This document shows positions 1-8,703 of a stretch of 41,346 nucleotides of DNA, in pieces. The notes under the pieces were generated by a model. That model was not told the origin of the DNA, did not search any database, and was given only the letters and a program-made list of their open reading frames with translations. The stretch spans positions 1 through 41,346 of the forward strand of contig NZ_AUEZ01000072.1 of the NCBI RefSeq assembly GCF_000426245.1. Reading direction: 5' to 3'. The stretch comes from Bradyrhizobium sp. Ai1a-2. GTDB lineage: Bacteria; Pseudomonadota; Alphaproteobacteria; Rhizobiales; Xanthobacteraceae. The position numbers and the translations under genes were made by a program. Numbering within the stretch: the stretch's first letter is position 1; the number at the start of each line of letters is the position of its first letter.

Positions 1-888
1 GATCGCGATCTTCGCCGGAACTCGGACATGAGCTTCCGTTTCATCGAGGACCACCGCGACACCTATCCGGTCCGATTGATGTGCGCCGTGCTCGAGGTGT
101 CTCCGGCCGGCTATTACGCCTGACGTGATCGCCCGCCGAGCGAGCGGACAAAATCCAACGCCACGCTCCTGGCCGCGATCCGACAGGCCCATCGCGACAG
201 CTGCGGACGCTACGGTAGTCCCCGTGTCCATGCCGCCCTGCGGGCGCAGGGGCGCGGCGCCAGCCGCGGCAGGATCGAACGGATGATGCGCCGGCACGGT
301 ATCCGCGCCATCATGGCAGCGCCGCGCCGGGTTCGTACAACCGACAGCCGTCACGACCAGCCGATCGCACCGAACCTGATCGCGCGCGACTTCACGGCAG
401 AAGCCCCGAACCGGGTCTGGCTTGCCGATATCACCTACATTCCGACCGCGGAGGGGTGGCTGTATCTGGCCGCCGTCATGGATCTGTTCAACCGAAAGAT
501 CGTCGGCTGGGCCATGCGGGATCATATGCAGGTCGAACTCGCCTCCGCGGCCCTGACAATGGCGATCCAGCAGCAACGACCGCAGGCCGGATTGATCCAC
601 CACTCCGATCGCGGCGTGCAGTATGCCTCTTGCGACTATCGCGCGGCGCTGTCGGCGGCCGGAATCGTTGGATCAATGAGCCGCAAAGCCGACTGCTACG
701 ACAATGCCCCAATGGAGAGCTTCTTCCATACCCTCAAGACCGAGCTCGTTCATCATCGCAGCTACAACACCCGCGCCGAAGCCCAGCGCGACATCTTCGC
801 CTTCATCGAAGGCTTCTACAATCGAACCCGGCTCCATTCCGCCATCGGATATATCGCCCCGATCGAGATGGAGCTAAAAGCAGCTTAA
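1..888 (+). pseudogene. IS3-family transposase OrfB, interrupted by TGA
   Basis: This is the catalytic DDE integrase-fold subunit of an IS3 transposase. The rve core is clear: an LADITYIPT segment, then HHSDRGVQYAS, then DNAPMESFFHTLKTE with the catalytic Glu, ending in RLHSAIGYIAP. The frame is open from base 1 except for a TGA at 121-123, directly after the motif GYYA, where relatives usually have Trp (TGG). The part after the stop (ATG at 283 onward) lacks the HTH_21-like N-terminal region. The element is therefore probably not autonomous unless the stop is read through. The N-terminus is cut by the window edge. Confidence 0.85.
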
Positions 889-916
889 CCCTGTCCACTT
901 TTTCGGGGGAAGATCA
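1..916 (+). mobile_element. IS3-family element, right part
   Basis: The left end lies outside the window. The transposase frame runs from base 1 to its stop at 886-888. The following bases 892-916 (TGTCCACTTTTTCGGGGG and onward) look like the terminal sequence typical of this IS3 subgroup, so the element probably ends near 916. The matching left inverted repeat cannot be seen, and no target duplication can be checked. Confidence 0.7.
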
Positions 917-1110
917 TTCGCGGCCCGCGCTATCCCTTTTTGTACGATGGCGCGCAAACCGGGGCATGATCGCATCCAGGTCGTTGGGTTCCGAACCGTT
1001 CGATCGCCGCACACTTGAGCCCCACCTAGGAGCGCGATTGAGCGAATTGGGCGAAATTGCTATACTTCATTGCAACTCGTTCGGCGTTCGTCCGCTGCTT
1101 TACGGAGGCG

Positions 1111-1518
1111 CTATCGGTGGCGAGTTTTCATGCCGGCAGACGCAGGATTGAGGAGTTGCGAGCACTCGTTGCGTGCCTGACAAACGCGGGGGACTGCAGC
1201 TTCTTCCTTGCTCATCTTGTCCAGCAAAAGATCCGCGACGATCTTCCGAAGCCGTTGATTTTCGAGCGTAAGCTCGTCCAAGACACGCCGCATGTCATCC
1301 ATCCTTGGCGAGCCGGGCGACGACCTGTCCTCAAGTTCACCACCTTGTGGGTGGGCGGCATTGGTTTGACGCAAGGATCGTTTCCGCCAACGATGAAGGG
1401 TCATGACGCTCACCCCGAGCGCTTTGCCAATCTCCATTTGGGAATTACCCGCTCGAGCAAGCTCATCCGCTCGAGCGAGTTTCAACAGAATCTCCTCGTG
1501 AGAGTGCTTCTTCATCAT
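1111..1518 (-). CDS. Orphan IS3-type OrfA (HTH protein)
   Basis: A 135-residue protein with an N-terminal helix-turn-helix (AQMEI-like segment MEIGKALGVSVMTLHRWRK, about residues 28-46) and a central leucine-rich helix (LTLENQRLRKIVADLL) typical of OrfA DNA-binding subunits of IS3 transposases. No OrfB follows it on this strand. The C-terminus after DKMSKEE does not look like the family, so it is probably a fusion to flanking DNA. I chose the ATG at 1518 (or 1515) because GGAAGG lies just upstream; the longer TTG start at 1530 lacks such a site. It is probably an insertion-sequence remnant that is still open. Confidence 0.6.
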   Translation of the reverse strand: MMKKHSHEEILLKLARADELARAGNSQMEIGKALGVSVMTLHRWRKRSLRQTNAAHPQGGELEDRSSPGSPRMDDMRRVLDELTLENQRLRKIVADLLLDKMSKEEAAVPRVCQARNECSQLLNPASAGMKTRHR

Positions 1519-1701
1519 CTTCCTTCCCAAATCGGCTCGGGCAACTAGCTAGTGCCCAAACCACCAACGTCACCCTAGCGTAAACACCTCAATCGGAAGC
1601 GACTTGAGGCGAAGCGCCAAATGAACCGTTGAGCTTGCCCCCGACCTTTACTCCTGACGTCGCCCAGATCGTTTGATCGCATTTTTTGGAATCGAACCGA
1701 C

Positions 1702-3036
1702 TTAGTCCGTCGTCAGCGCGGTCTCGAGATCGGTCGGGTCGATCCGCCTGTTGAGGTTGGTCGAGAGCTTCTTGCGGTCGAGCTCGCCCTCCCACCAGGC
1801 GACCACAACGCAGGCAACGCCGTTGCCGCAGAGATTGGTCAGCGCGCGACACTCGCTCATGAACTTGTCGATGCCGAGCACAATCGCCATGCCCGGCACC
1901 AGCCGCGGGTCGACCACGGCGAGCGTCGCTGCCAATGTGATGAAGCCCGCGCCGGTGATGCCGGAGGTGCCCTTCGAGGTCAGCATCGCCACGATCAGGA
2001 TGGTCAATTGCTGGCCGAAGGTAAGATCGACACCGAGCGCCTGCGCGATGAACAGGGTCGCCAGCGTCATGTAGATGTTGGTGCCGTCAAGATTGAACGA
2101 ATATCCAGTGGGCACCACGAGCCCGACCACCGACTTGGAGCAGCCGAGGCGCTCGAGCTTCTCCATCAAGGAGGGCAGCGCGCTTTCCGACGACGAGGTG
2201 CCGAGCACGACCAGGAGTTCATCCTTGATATAGGCGAGGAACTTGAAGATCGAGAAGCCGACCATCCGCGCGATAAGACCGAGCACCAGGAACACGAACA
2301 AGGCCGCGGTAACGTAGAAGGTCGCGATCAGCCCGACGAGGTTGAGAATCGCGCCGGTGCCGAATTTGCCGATGGTGTAGGCCATCGCGCCAAACGCGCC
2401 GATCGGTGCAGCCCTCATGACGATCGAGATGACGCCGAACACGGCGCGCGCCGCATCGTCGATGAATGCCCGTATCGTGTGACCGCGCTTGCCAAGGCCC
2501 ATGACCGCGAAGCCGAACAGGATCGAGAACAGCAGCACCTGCAGGATCTCGCCTTGCGCGAAGGCGCCGACGACGGTGTCGGGAATGATGTGCAGGACGA
2601 AGTCGACGCTCCGCTGCGCCTCTGCCTGTTTGGCGTAGTTTGCCACCGCCTGCGCGTTGGCCCCGGCGCTGCCGAAGCCCGCGCCGGGGCGCACCAGATT
2701 GCCGACGATGAGGCCGATCACGAGCGCGAACGTGGAGACGATCTCGAAGTAGATGAGTGCCTTGACGCCGATGCGTCCGACCTTTTTGGCGTCCTGGATG
2801 TGGGCGATGCCCGAGACCACCGTGCAGAAGATGATTGGCGCGATCACCATCTTGATCAGCTTGATGAAGCCGTCGCCGAGCGCCTTTATCCATTCGTTGG
2901 TGGCAAGGCTCGGCCACAGCCAGCCGACGATGACGCCGAGCACGATCGCGATCAGCACCTGGACGTAGAGAATCCGGTACCACGGTTTTGATGCGGTGGG
3001 CGCCGCCGGCCCTGTCGTCGCAATGGTTGCCGCCAT
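1702..3036 (-). CDS. dctA: C4-dicarboxylate transporter DctA
   Basis: A 444-residue secondary transporter of the DAACS (glutamate/dicarboxylate:cation symporter) family in the inner membrane. It imports succinate, malate and fumarate, the carbon sources of bacteroids. Visible marks are hydrophobic segments through the protein, the serine-rich re-entrant loop (GTSSSESALPSLMEKL, about residues 280-295), the substrate-site stretch PTGYSFNLDGTNIYMTLA, and a hydrophilic tail. The length matches the family. It stands alone: no dctB or dctD is divergent to it, and I found no convincing -24/-12 promoter in the 250 bases upstream, unlike the classical rhizobial dctA. The ATG at 3036 fits the conserved N-terminal helix (YRILYVQVLIAIVLG). 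Confidence 0.95.
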   Translation of the reverse strand: MAATIATTGPAAPTASKPWYRILYVQVLIAIVLGVIVGWLWPSLATNEWIKALGDGFIKLIKMVIAPIIFCTVVSGIAHIQDAKKVGRIGVKALIYFEIVSTFALVIGLIVGNLVRPGAGFGSAGANAQAVANYAKQAEAQRSVDFVLHIIPDTVVGAFAQGEILQVLLFSILFGFAVMGLGKRGHTIRAFIDDAARAVFGVISIVMRAAPIGAFGAMAYTIGKFGTGAILNLVGLIATFYVTAALFVFLVLGLIARMVGFSIFKFLAYIKDELLVVLGTSSSESALPSLMEKLERLGCSKSVVGLVVPTGYSFNLDGTNIYMTLATLFIAQALGVDLTFGQQLTILIVAMLTSKGTSGITGAGFITLAATLAVVDPRLVPGMAIVLGIDKFMSECRALTNLCGNGVACVVVAWWEGELDRKKLSTNLNRRIDPTDLETALTTD

Positions 3037-3549
3037 GACGTTTATTCCCCGTCTTCTTTTCTGTATTGCCGCTTAGGCCTTGGGCGCATCGGTGATATGG
3101 ATCTTCCAAAATATCGCGTTCTTGCGCCATCATCAGTGAGGTCGATTTAAAACACCGTCCACTTCCATATTGCCTTTCATGCGGGCGGCAACCACGCCGT
3201 CACCCGAACCGATGCGCCATCGACGCTTGCGGGGCCTAGGTGTGGCTATGATCGTTCCAAGCCTACAACCTGACGATACGTGAGATTCAAGGCATTTCGG
3301 TAGTCCAGCTGCACCTGAATCTATTTGCCCATCCTCTGCTCTCCGCAATTGCGACACAATCGAGCTAAGCTTGGGTCGGCACGAAGATGTCGCGACGTCA
3401 ATTTCTTGACGCCAGTTGGGCGCGGATCGACCGGCGCCCTGTTGGCATTGGCTGGCTGCATTATGGAGACTGCCGTCCGCAAGGACGGTCGAGAACGTCT
3501 AGATTCGATCTAGTTTTTGGCTGGCAACCTCAGGCCTGCCTCCCGAATT
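3037..3549. other. Gene-free stretch upstream of dctA
   Basis: No reading frame here resembles a known family. It should contain the dctA promoter, but I cannot point to a clear -24/-12 or -35/-10 site. Several short open frames exist on both strands without ribosome sites or recognisable sequence. Confidence 0.4.
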
Positions 3550-3775
3550 GCTTGCGCTCGGCTCCTCGGTACAAGGAAGATCGGTCGAGAGCCTATTGGG
3601 GTGTGCCGCTCGTCCCCACCGCCTTCAGCAGCGTCCATGCCACGACGGGCATTGTATCCGGCAGCTGCCTCTCGAACTAGAACGGCTCGAACCTCGGGCC
3701 GTCGCGATCGACGACCGCACTTTCAAGACCAACTATAACGTGCTCGACAACCACACCGATGCAAAGGAGAGGCGG
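3550..3775 (+). pseudogene. TonB-dependent receptor fragment, inverted piece
   Basis: Translated fragments match the early barrel part of a TonB-dependent (siderophore-type) outer-membrane receptor: YKEDRSRAYWGVPLVPT and HATTGIVSGS in one frame up to about 3680, then DDRTFKTNYNVLDNHTDAKE in another frame up to about 3775. At least one frameshift and a stop (TAG at 3678-3680) separate them. In receptors of this type the segment follows the LDYRLS region directly. Here that preceding region lies on the opposite strand (3770-4111), so the gene has been split by an inversion with a breakpoint near 3775. Confidence 0.7.
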
Positions 3776-4111
3776 TAATCCAGTCGGCCCGACACATCCA
3801 GTATCCTGGTGTTGGTATCGTCAACGAAGCCATTGAGCGATGACCGGTTGATGTCGAAGCGATAGTCTAGCCCGTGAATGTTGGTGCTGCCGCCCGAGCC
3901 GTAGTAACTGTGGAAGGGATGACAACGAGTCGTAGCAGAAGAACGCCTCATTCCGGATTGGGCCGGTGTGCGGCTGCTTGGTCACAAAGTTGACTGCGCC
4001 ACCGCTTGCGCTCTCCCCTGATAACAGAGAAGCGGGCCCCTTCAGGAATTCCACCCTCTCCAGCGTTGCCGTATCCATGAAGCGCGATGTCATGTTCTGC
4101 GGATCGCTACG
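3770..4111 (-). pseudogene. TonB-dependent receptor plug fragment
   Basis: The minus strand encodes the end of a TonB receptor plug domain and the first barrel strands: NMTSRFMDTATLERVEFLKG, then ASGGAVNFVTKQPHTG, then after a frameshift near 3920 the stretch YGSGGSTNIHGLDYRF and GRLDYRLS. The N-terminal signal peptide and TonB box are missing; the homology starts abruptly at the cobF stop codon. The continuation is found inverted on the plus strand (3550-3775). An outer-membrane receptor beside cobF and a metal transporter could once have imported a corrinoid or metal chelate, but that is inference; the family signature only says siderophore-type receptor. Confidence 0.75.
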
Positions 4112-4856
4112 AGTTGCGCTTGAGAATGTAGCTGTCCATGATCCAGCCGTGCTTTGCCCGCGCTCCTTGTCGCGCAGCGACGATGCGTGGCCCGGTCTCG
4201 GCGAGCGCACCTGACATGATGATCTGCGCAGGCATGCCAAGATAAGCGCCCCACCAGATGTGCAAGCCTTTCGGGTCGAGCGACTGGAACGCCGCGCCGC
4301 CATCGAGCATGACGACCACGGTGTCCGTGCCGGACGGCCAGCCGCCTTCGCGCAGCCGCCGTCCTGTTGTCACCAGGAAGTGTTCGCCAATGTCGTTCAG
4401 CGGCGACGAGTGCGCGGCGCAAAGCGCCTGGATCGAGGTGATGCCCGGCACCACCTCGATTGCCGGCAACGGATCGAGCCTTCGTGCGATCCGCAGGCTC
4501 GAGTCGTACAGCGAAGGATCGCCCCAGATCAGCAGCGCAACGCGCCCGTCACCACCGAGATGCTCCGCAATTGCCCGCGACCAGGTCGCGCCGACGGCGT
4601 CGTGCCATTCGTCCACTCCCTTGCGGTAGTCCTCCTGCGCAGTGTCGCGCACGGGCAGGTCGAACTCAGCGACACGCGTGCGGCTGTTCGTCAGGACTTG
4701 CGCGCAAATGAGCCGGCGCAGGTCGGCGAGATCGGATTTCACGGTGCCCTTGCGCGGAATCAATACCAGGTCTGCTGCGTTGATCGCGCGGATCGCCGCA
4801 AGCGTAAGGTGCTCCGGATCGCCGCACCCAATGCCTATCAAGGAGAGTGTCAACAT
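4107..4856 (-). CDS. cobF: Precorrin-6A synthase (deacetylating)
   Basis: A 249-residue SAM-dependent methyltransferase of the aerobic cobalamin pathway. CobF methylates precorrin-5 at C-1 and releases the acetyl group to give precorrin-6A. The family signature is visible: an N-terminal GIGCGDPEHLT, a central LLIWGDPSLYDSSLRI, the VPGITSIQALCA motif and LVTTGRRLREGGWP. The length is normal. The start is the ATG at 4856; the GTG one codon upstream is possible. It lies 48 bases after the CbiM-like transporter, in the same orientation, so both are probably under the riboswitch at 5630-5825. The gene ends exactly where the TonB receptor remnant begins. Confidence 0.93.
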   Translation of the reverse strand: MLTLSLIGIGCGDPEHLTLAAIRAINAADLVLIPRKGTVKSDLADLRRLICAQVLTNSRTRVAEFDLPVRDTAQEDYRKGVDEWHDAVGATWSRAIAEHLGGDGRVALLIWGDPSLYDSSLRIARRLDPLPAIEVVPGITSIQALCAAHSSPLNDIGEHFLVTTGRRLREGGWPSGTDTVVVMLDGGAAFQSLDPKGLHIWWGAYLGMPAQIIMSGALAETGPRIVAARQGARAKHGWIMDSYILKRNS

Positions 4857-4904
4857 CACGTTATGCGTGAGAGCGGCCGACTTGCGACCGCCCTCACGCC
4901 ATCT

Positions 4905-5582
4905 TCAGGCAGCGTTGTGAAGGCGATAAGTAACAAGACCATCGGCCGTCACACCTCGCAGCGATTTCGCCAGCGCCAGAACGGCCAAGTCGGCCAGCGG
5001 CTCGATCACCACCACGAGCGCGTAGGAAGCGGCGAAAGACATGATGGAGGTGAGGTTCTCGGCCGCAAAGCCCGCGCCATAGAGCGCCCAGAAGGCGACC
5101 CACGCCACGATGCCGGATTGATAGGCGGTCGAAAGCGCCAATGCCTGGCGATACTGCAGGTCAACATAGGCGGTGTTGCGTGGAGTGATCCGCCCGGCCA
5201 GCGCCTGGATCGCAAACAAGGGCACCAGCAGCGTGGTCACGTTCATGCCATATTGCGGCAAGTCTGTCGGCACAAAGAACAGCCCCTGCAGCAGAAGACC
5301 AAGCGCCAGCCCGAACGCGGCCGGTGCTGCGCCGAATACGAGGAACAGCGTCGAACCGAGAATGAAATGCACCTCTGAGATACCGACCCGGAAATGCGGC
5401 AGGAGTTCGAAGAACGAGAAGACCAGGACCGTTGCTGCGATGGTGCGCGCCGCGAATGAAACGCTCCCCTGCGCGCGCATGGTCTCTGCCGCAAGCTTCA
5501 ACGCACAACCGCCGGCGACTGCACCTGTCGCGTAACCCAGCACGAGCTTGGCGCCCGTGACGATTCCTGGTTCGATATGCAT
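4905..5582 (-). CDS. CbiM-like cobalt/nickel transporter component
   Basis: A 225-residue hydrophobic protein of the CbiM/energy-coupling-factor permease family, the substrate-capturing membrane part of Co2+/Ni2+ importers. The N-terminus is MHIEPG, with the family's His at position 2 that takes part in metal binding, followed by several membrane helices. It is the first gene after a cobalamin riboswitch, which supports cobalt uptake for B12 synthesis. The ATG at 5582 has a plausible AGAAGGGA site upstream. No cbiN, cbiQ or cbiO partner is in the window, so it may work alone or with ATPases encoded elsewhere. Nickel for the nearby hydrogenase is an alternative substrate, though the riboswitch argues for cobalt. 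Confidence 0.8.
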   Translation of the reverse strand: MHIEPGIVTGAKLVLGYATGAVAGGCALKLAAETMRAQGSVSFAARTIAATVLVFSFFELLPHFRVGISEVHFILGSTLFLVFGAAPAAFGLALGLLLQGLFFVPTDLPQYGMNVTTLLVPLFAIQALAGRITPRNTAYVDLQYRQALALSTAYQSGIVAWVAFWALYGAGFAAENLTSIMSFAASYALVVVIEPLADLAVLALAKSLRGVTADGLVTYRLHNAA

Positions 5583-5629
5583 GATCTAGGTCCCTTCTGC
5601 CGTCACACCCGACGGCGTTGGCGTCAAAA

Positions 5630-5825
5630 ACTGCAGGGCCGGTCTCCTGGCTCGCGGTTCGAAACGGGTCTCCGGCCTTCCCAGGCTTGACGGCCCCGTG
5701 GCGGAGCTCACCGCTTACAGTCGCGGGGGCGGCCCGGGGGTCGGGCGCCGCAATTGGGTCCGCCCTACCCCATTCCCGATTATGCTCCGGCGCTTTGCGC
5801 CGCTTCGAGCACCATGCCTGTTCTG
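5630..5825 (-). promoter_or_regulatory. Cobalamin riboswitch 1
   Basis: The minus strand carries the conserved blocks of the adenosylcobalamin (B12) aptamer in order: CGGGAATGGGGT near 5772-5783, CCCCCGCGACTGTAAGCGGT at about 5713-5730, a B12-box-like GCCACGGGG near 5693-5701, CTGGGAAGGC at about 5674-5683, and the 3' block GAGCCAGGAGACCGGCC at about 5637-5653. It sits 50 bases before the CbiM-like gene and should shut off transporter and cobF expression when B12 is plentiful. The exact ends are estimated from the conserved blocks. Confidence 0.93.
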
Positions 5826-5879
5826 TGTGCCCCTTCCGACGCGGAGGCGTCAAGTGGCTCGCGAAGGCGGATGGCGGCA

Positions 5880-6611
5880 TCATCGCGGGTATTCTCCGGC
5901 CAACGCACCGAACAGGATGACGGCCGCCGTCGTCGCGGCGCCGGCTTGCGCGAGCTGCTCTGCGAGCTTCGCGATCGTCGTGCGGACAAGCCGCTCTTCG
6001 GCATGGCCGAGGGCCTCGGCAAACAGCGCCGGTGTATCGGGGACCATCCCGTGTTCGATCAGCTTCGCCGCAAGAGCCGGAAACGTTCGCTTGCCCATGT
6101 AGACCACGGTTGTCGATTCCGGATCAGCCAGCGCCGCCCAATTGAGATTAGCGGGCAATTGACCGGCGATATCAGCGCCAGTCACGAACTGAACGCGGCG
6201 TGACGTGTGTCGTCGGGTGAGCGGAATGCCGGCACGCGCTGCCGCAACGCAGGCTGAGGTGACGCCTGGAACGATCTCGTAGCCGATGCCCGCCGCGCGC
6301 AGCGACTCGATCTCCTCTTCAAGCCGGCCGAAGATGCCGGCGTCTCCCGATTTCAACCGGACCACGCGGGCACCTGCGGCGGCGTAGTCGATGAGCAGCC
6401 GGTTGACATGCTCCTGGCTGGCCGAGGGCCGGCCCGCACGCTTGCCAACCGCCACCAGATTGGCGCTGGGGCGGGCGTGATCGAGGATCGCGCCTGAAGC
6501 AAGGTCGTCATAGAGCACGACGTCGGCGGCGTGCAGGCGCGCGGCCGCCTTGAACGTCAGGAGCTCGGGATCGCCTGGACCGGCCGAGACAAAGGAAACA
6601 AAGCCGCTCAC
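5880..6611 (-). CDS. cobA: Uroporphyrinogen-III C-methyltransferase
   Basis: A 243-residue SAM-dependent enzyme (SUMT) that methylates uroporphyrinogen III at C-2 and C-7 to give precorrin-2, the entry step to corrinoids. The family pattern is complete: VSAGPGDPELLTFKA at the N-terminus, LKSGDAGIFGR in the middle, VPGVTSACVAAARAGIPLT, and VVYMGK. There is no CysG-type dehydrogenase domain, as expected for a B12-dedicated SUMT. The start is a GTG at 6611 overlapping the cobB stop (GTGA), so it is translationally coupled. It is the last gene of the cobL-cobE-cobM-cobB-cobA run; riboswitch 1 begins about 55 bases beyond its stop. Confidence 0.95.
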   Translation of the reverse strand: MSGFVSFVSAGPGDPELLTFKAAARLHAADVVLYDDLASGAILDHARPSANLVAVGKRAGRPSASQEHVNRLLIDYAAAGARVVRLKSGDAGIFGRLEEEIESLRAAGIGYEIVPGVTSACVAAARAGIPLTRRHTSRRVQFVTGADIAGQLPANLNWAALADPESTTVVYMGKRTFPALAAKLIEHGMVPDTPALFAEALGHAEERLVRTTIAKLAEQLAQAGAATTAAVILFGALAGEYPR

Positions 6612-7921
6612 CTGTCCTCCGCAATAAGATGGAAGAACGTACCGGTGGTGTAACCGCGCCGCGAGCCGGTCTCCGTAATGACCGCGCCAGTCGCGTCACG
6701 AACGACCGCCAGAGGCGCATCGGGCTGTGAGACAATCGTCGAATAGTGGAATTCATGACCGCGCAGACGCGCGCCGACCCGATGTCCTGGCATTGGCAGA
6801 GCGAGTTCCGCAAGCCGATAGCCCAGATGCATGCGACGTTGGGCAAAGCTTGTTTCCAGGCCGAGCAATCTGGTCATCTCGTGGCGTGCGCCGTTGGCGT
6901 CAGTCAAGGTGGTGCCCAGCACCATGTAGCCCCCGCATTCGCCATGCACCGGGCGCGTTTCGGCAAAGGATTGTAGCGCGCGGCGAAAGCGGCTGTTGGC
7001 CGCCAGCCGGCCGGCATGCAGTTCCGGATAGCCGCCGGGCAGCCAGCAGACGTCGGCGCTATCATCTGGGCCCTGATCAGCGAGAGGCGAGAAGGTCATG
7101 ATCTCGGCTCCGGCGGCGCGCCAACCCTCGAGCATGTGCGGATAGACGAACGAGAATGCGGCGTCGCGCGCAAGGGCAATGCGCTGTCCGGGTGGCTTGA
7201 CGTTTAGGCCGGGCGCGGCGCGTGGCGTCGTCGAGACGCATGCAGCCGATTGCAGCACCGCATGGAGATCGACGTGCTCGGTGACAAAGCGCGCGGCTTC
7301 GGCGATCACGCCGTCGACCTCGACCTGCTCCTCAGCCTGTACCAGGCCAAGGTGCCGCGTCGGCAGGGTGATCGCGGCGTGGCGGGGTAACGCCCCGAAC
7401 ACGGCAATGCCAGCGTCTGCGAGGGCGCGGCGCACCAGGTCCTCGTGCCGCGCGCTGGCGACGCGGTTGAGAACGACGCCGGCAACACGCACTGCCGCCC
7501 GGAAATCGCGCAGTCCCGCAGCCACCGCTGCGGCGGTTTGCGCCTGTCCGGAGGGATCGATCACGAGCAGGAGCGGCCAGCTCATCATCTCGGCGATATC
7601 GGCGGTAGCGCCGGTGCCCGAGACGCCCGGTGCGGTAACGCCGTCGAACAGGCCCATTGAGCCTTCGGCCAGAACCAAGTCTGCATCCGCGCTGCGTGAG
7701 GCGAGCGCTTCGATCGCTTCACGTGGCATAGCCCAGCTATCGAGATTGACCGAGGTGCGTCCCGTGGCGGCCGCATGAAAGGCAGGATCGATATAGTCGG
7801 GCCCAATCTTGAAGCACTTGACCTTCAGCCCGCGATCGCGATAGGCGCGCGCCAATGCCAGCGTCAGCGTCGTCTTGCCAATACCGGATGCCGGCGCCGA
7901 GATGACGAGGCTCCGCGCCAT
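6608..7921 (-). CDS. cobB: Hydrogenobyrinic acid a,c-diamide synthase
   Basis: A 437-residue glutamine-dependent amidotransferase that amidates the a and c acetates of hydrogenobyrinic acid using ATP, the step before cobalt insertion. The N-terminal domain has a P-loop-type motif (SAPASGIGKTTLTLALA, residues 8-24) and the FKIGPDYIDPAFH segment. The C-terminal class-I glutaminase domain has PGGYPELH and the nucleophile region HGECGGYMVLG. The frame is open 213 bases further upstream, but the ATG at 7921 overlaps the cobM stop (TGATG) and gives the normal length, so I use it. Confidence 0.95.
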   Translation of the reverse strand: MARSLVISAPASGIGKTTLTLALARAYRDRGLKVKCFKIGPDYIDPAFHAAATGRTSVNLDSWAMPREAIEALASRSADADLVLAEGSMGLFDGVTAPGVSGTGATADIAEMMSWPLLLVIDPSGQAQTAAAVAAGLRDFRAAVRVAGVVLNRVASARHEDLVRRALADAGIAVFGALPRHAAITLPTRHLGLVQAEEQVEVDGVIAEAARFVTEHVDLHAVLQSAACVSTTPRAAPGLNVKPPGQRIALARDAAFSFVYPHMLEGWRAAGAEIMTFSPLADQGPDDSADVCWLPGGYPELHAGRLAANSRFRRALQSFAETRPVHGECGGYMVLGTTLTDANGARHEMTRLLGLETSFAQRRMHLGYRLAELALPMPGHRVGARLRGHEFHYSTIVSQPDAPLAVVRDATGAVITETGSRRGYTTGTFFHLIAEDR

Positions 7922-8703
7922 CAGGAGGCCTCCGGAAAGCGCGGTGTCGTCCAACGTGGCCGATAGCGGCGCTCGTAATCGGCAGCATACAGGCGGCTCT
8001 CTCCGAAATCTTCCGACCCCAGTGTGCGGCCAACCAGGATGACTGCCGTGCGCTCGAGCTCGTTGCTGACGGCGGAATCCAGCGTGCTGAGCGTGGCGCG
8101 AATAATGCGCTGATCCGGCCAGCTTGCGCGCCATACGATCGCGACCGGGCAGTCTGCTCCGTAGTGCGGCGTCAGCTCATCAATCACCTTGGCAAGCAGA
8201 TGGATCGAGAGATGGATGGCGAGTACCGCACCGGTGGCAGCGAAGGCGGCGAGCTTTTCGCCTTTTGGCATCGCACTCGCCCTGCCCGACGTTCTCGTCA
8301 GCACGACAGACTGCGCCAGACCCGGCAGGGTGAGCTCGGCCTCGAGCGCCGCCGAGGCAGCGGAAAAGGCCGGCACGCCCGGCGTGACCAAATAGGGGAT
8401 TCGAAGCGCACGCAGACGGCGCAACTGCTCGCCCATCGCTGACCAGATCGAGAGATCTCCGGAATGCAGCCTTGCGACGTCCTTGCCCTCGCGATGCGCG
8501 GTGACGATTTCCGACATGATGTCGTCGAGCGACATCGGCGCGGTGTTCACGATGCGCGCGCCCTTTGGACAATGCGCGAGAACGCCCTCGGGCACGAGCG
8601 AGCCGGCATAGAGGCAGACAGGACAGGCCGCGATAAGATCGCGCCCGCGCAAAGTGAGCAGATCGGCAGCGCCCGGTCCGGCGCCAATGAAGTGCACCGT
8701 CAT
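7921..8703 (-). CDS. cobM: Precorrin-4 C11-methyltransferase
   Basis: A 260-residue SAM-dependent methyltransferase adding the C-11 methyl of precorrin-4 to give precorrin-5. The sequence begins MTVHFIGAGPGAADLLTLRG, has the family pieces CLYAGSLVP, LHSGDLSIWSA, YLVTPGVPAFSAASAALEAELTLP and VVLTRTSGRASAMP, and has normal length. The open frame continues far upstream because of the cobE frameshift, but the ATG at 8703 overlaps the cobE stop (ATGA). It is followed by cobB with a one-base overlap. Confidence 0.96.
   Translation of the reverse strand: MTVHFIGAGPGAADLLTLRGRDLIAACPVCLYAGSLVPEGVLAHCPKGARIVNTAPMSLDDIMSEIVTAHREGKDVARLHSGDLSIWSAMGEQLRRLRALRIPYLVTPGVPAFSAASAALEAELTLPGLAQSVVLTRTSGRASAMPKGEKLAAFAATGAVLAIHLSIHLLAKVIDELTPHYGADCPVAIVWRASWPDQRIIRATLSTLDSAVSNELERTAVILVGRTLGSEDFGESRLYAADYERRYRPRWTTPRFPEAS

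Noticed and set aside
2008..2991. 327-codon plus-strand frame opposite dctA
   Set aside because: It is an antisense shadow; the composition is dominated by Asp, Arg and Glu codons complementary to the transporter's hydrophobic codons.
3037..3300. Sigma-54 promoter for dctA
   Set aside because: The only GG-N10-GC match on the minus strand (near 3186-3199) lacks the TGGC and TTGC context.
4112..4303. Upstream part of the minus-strand frame that contains the TonB plug
   Set aside because: This part overlaps cobF in another frame and has no receptor similarity; only the portion below 4111 matches.
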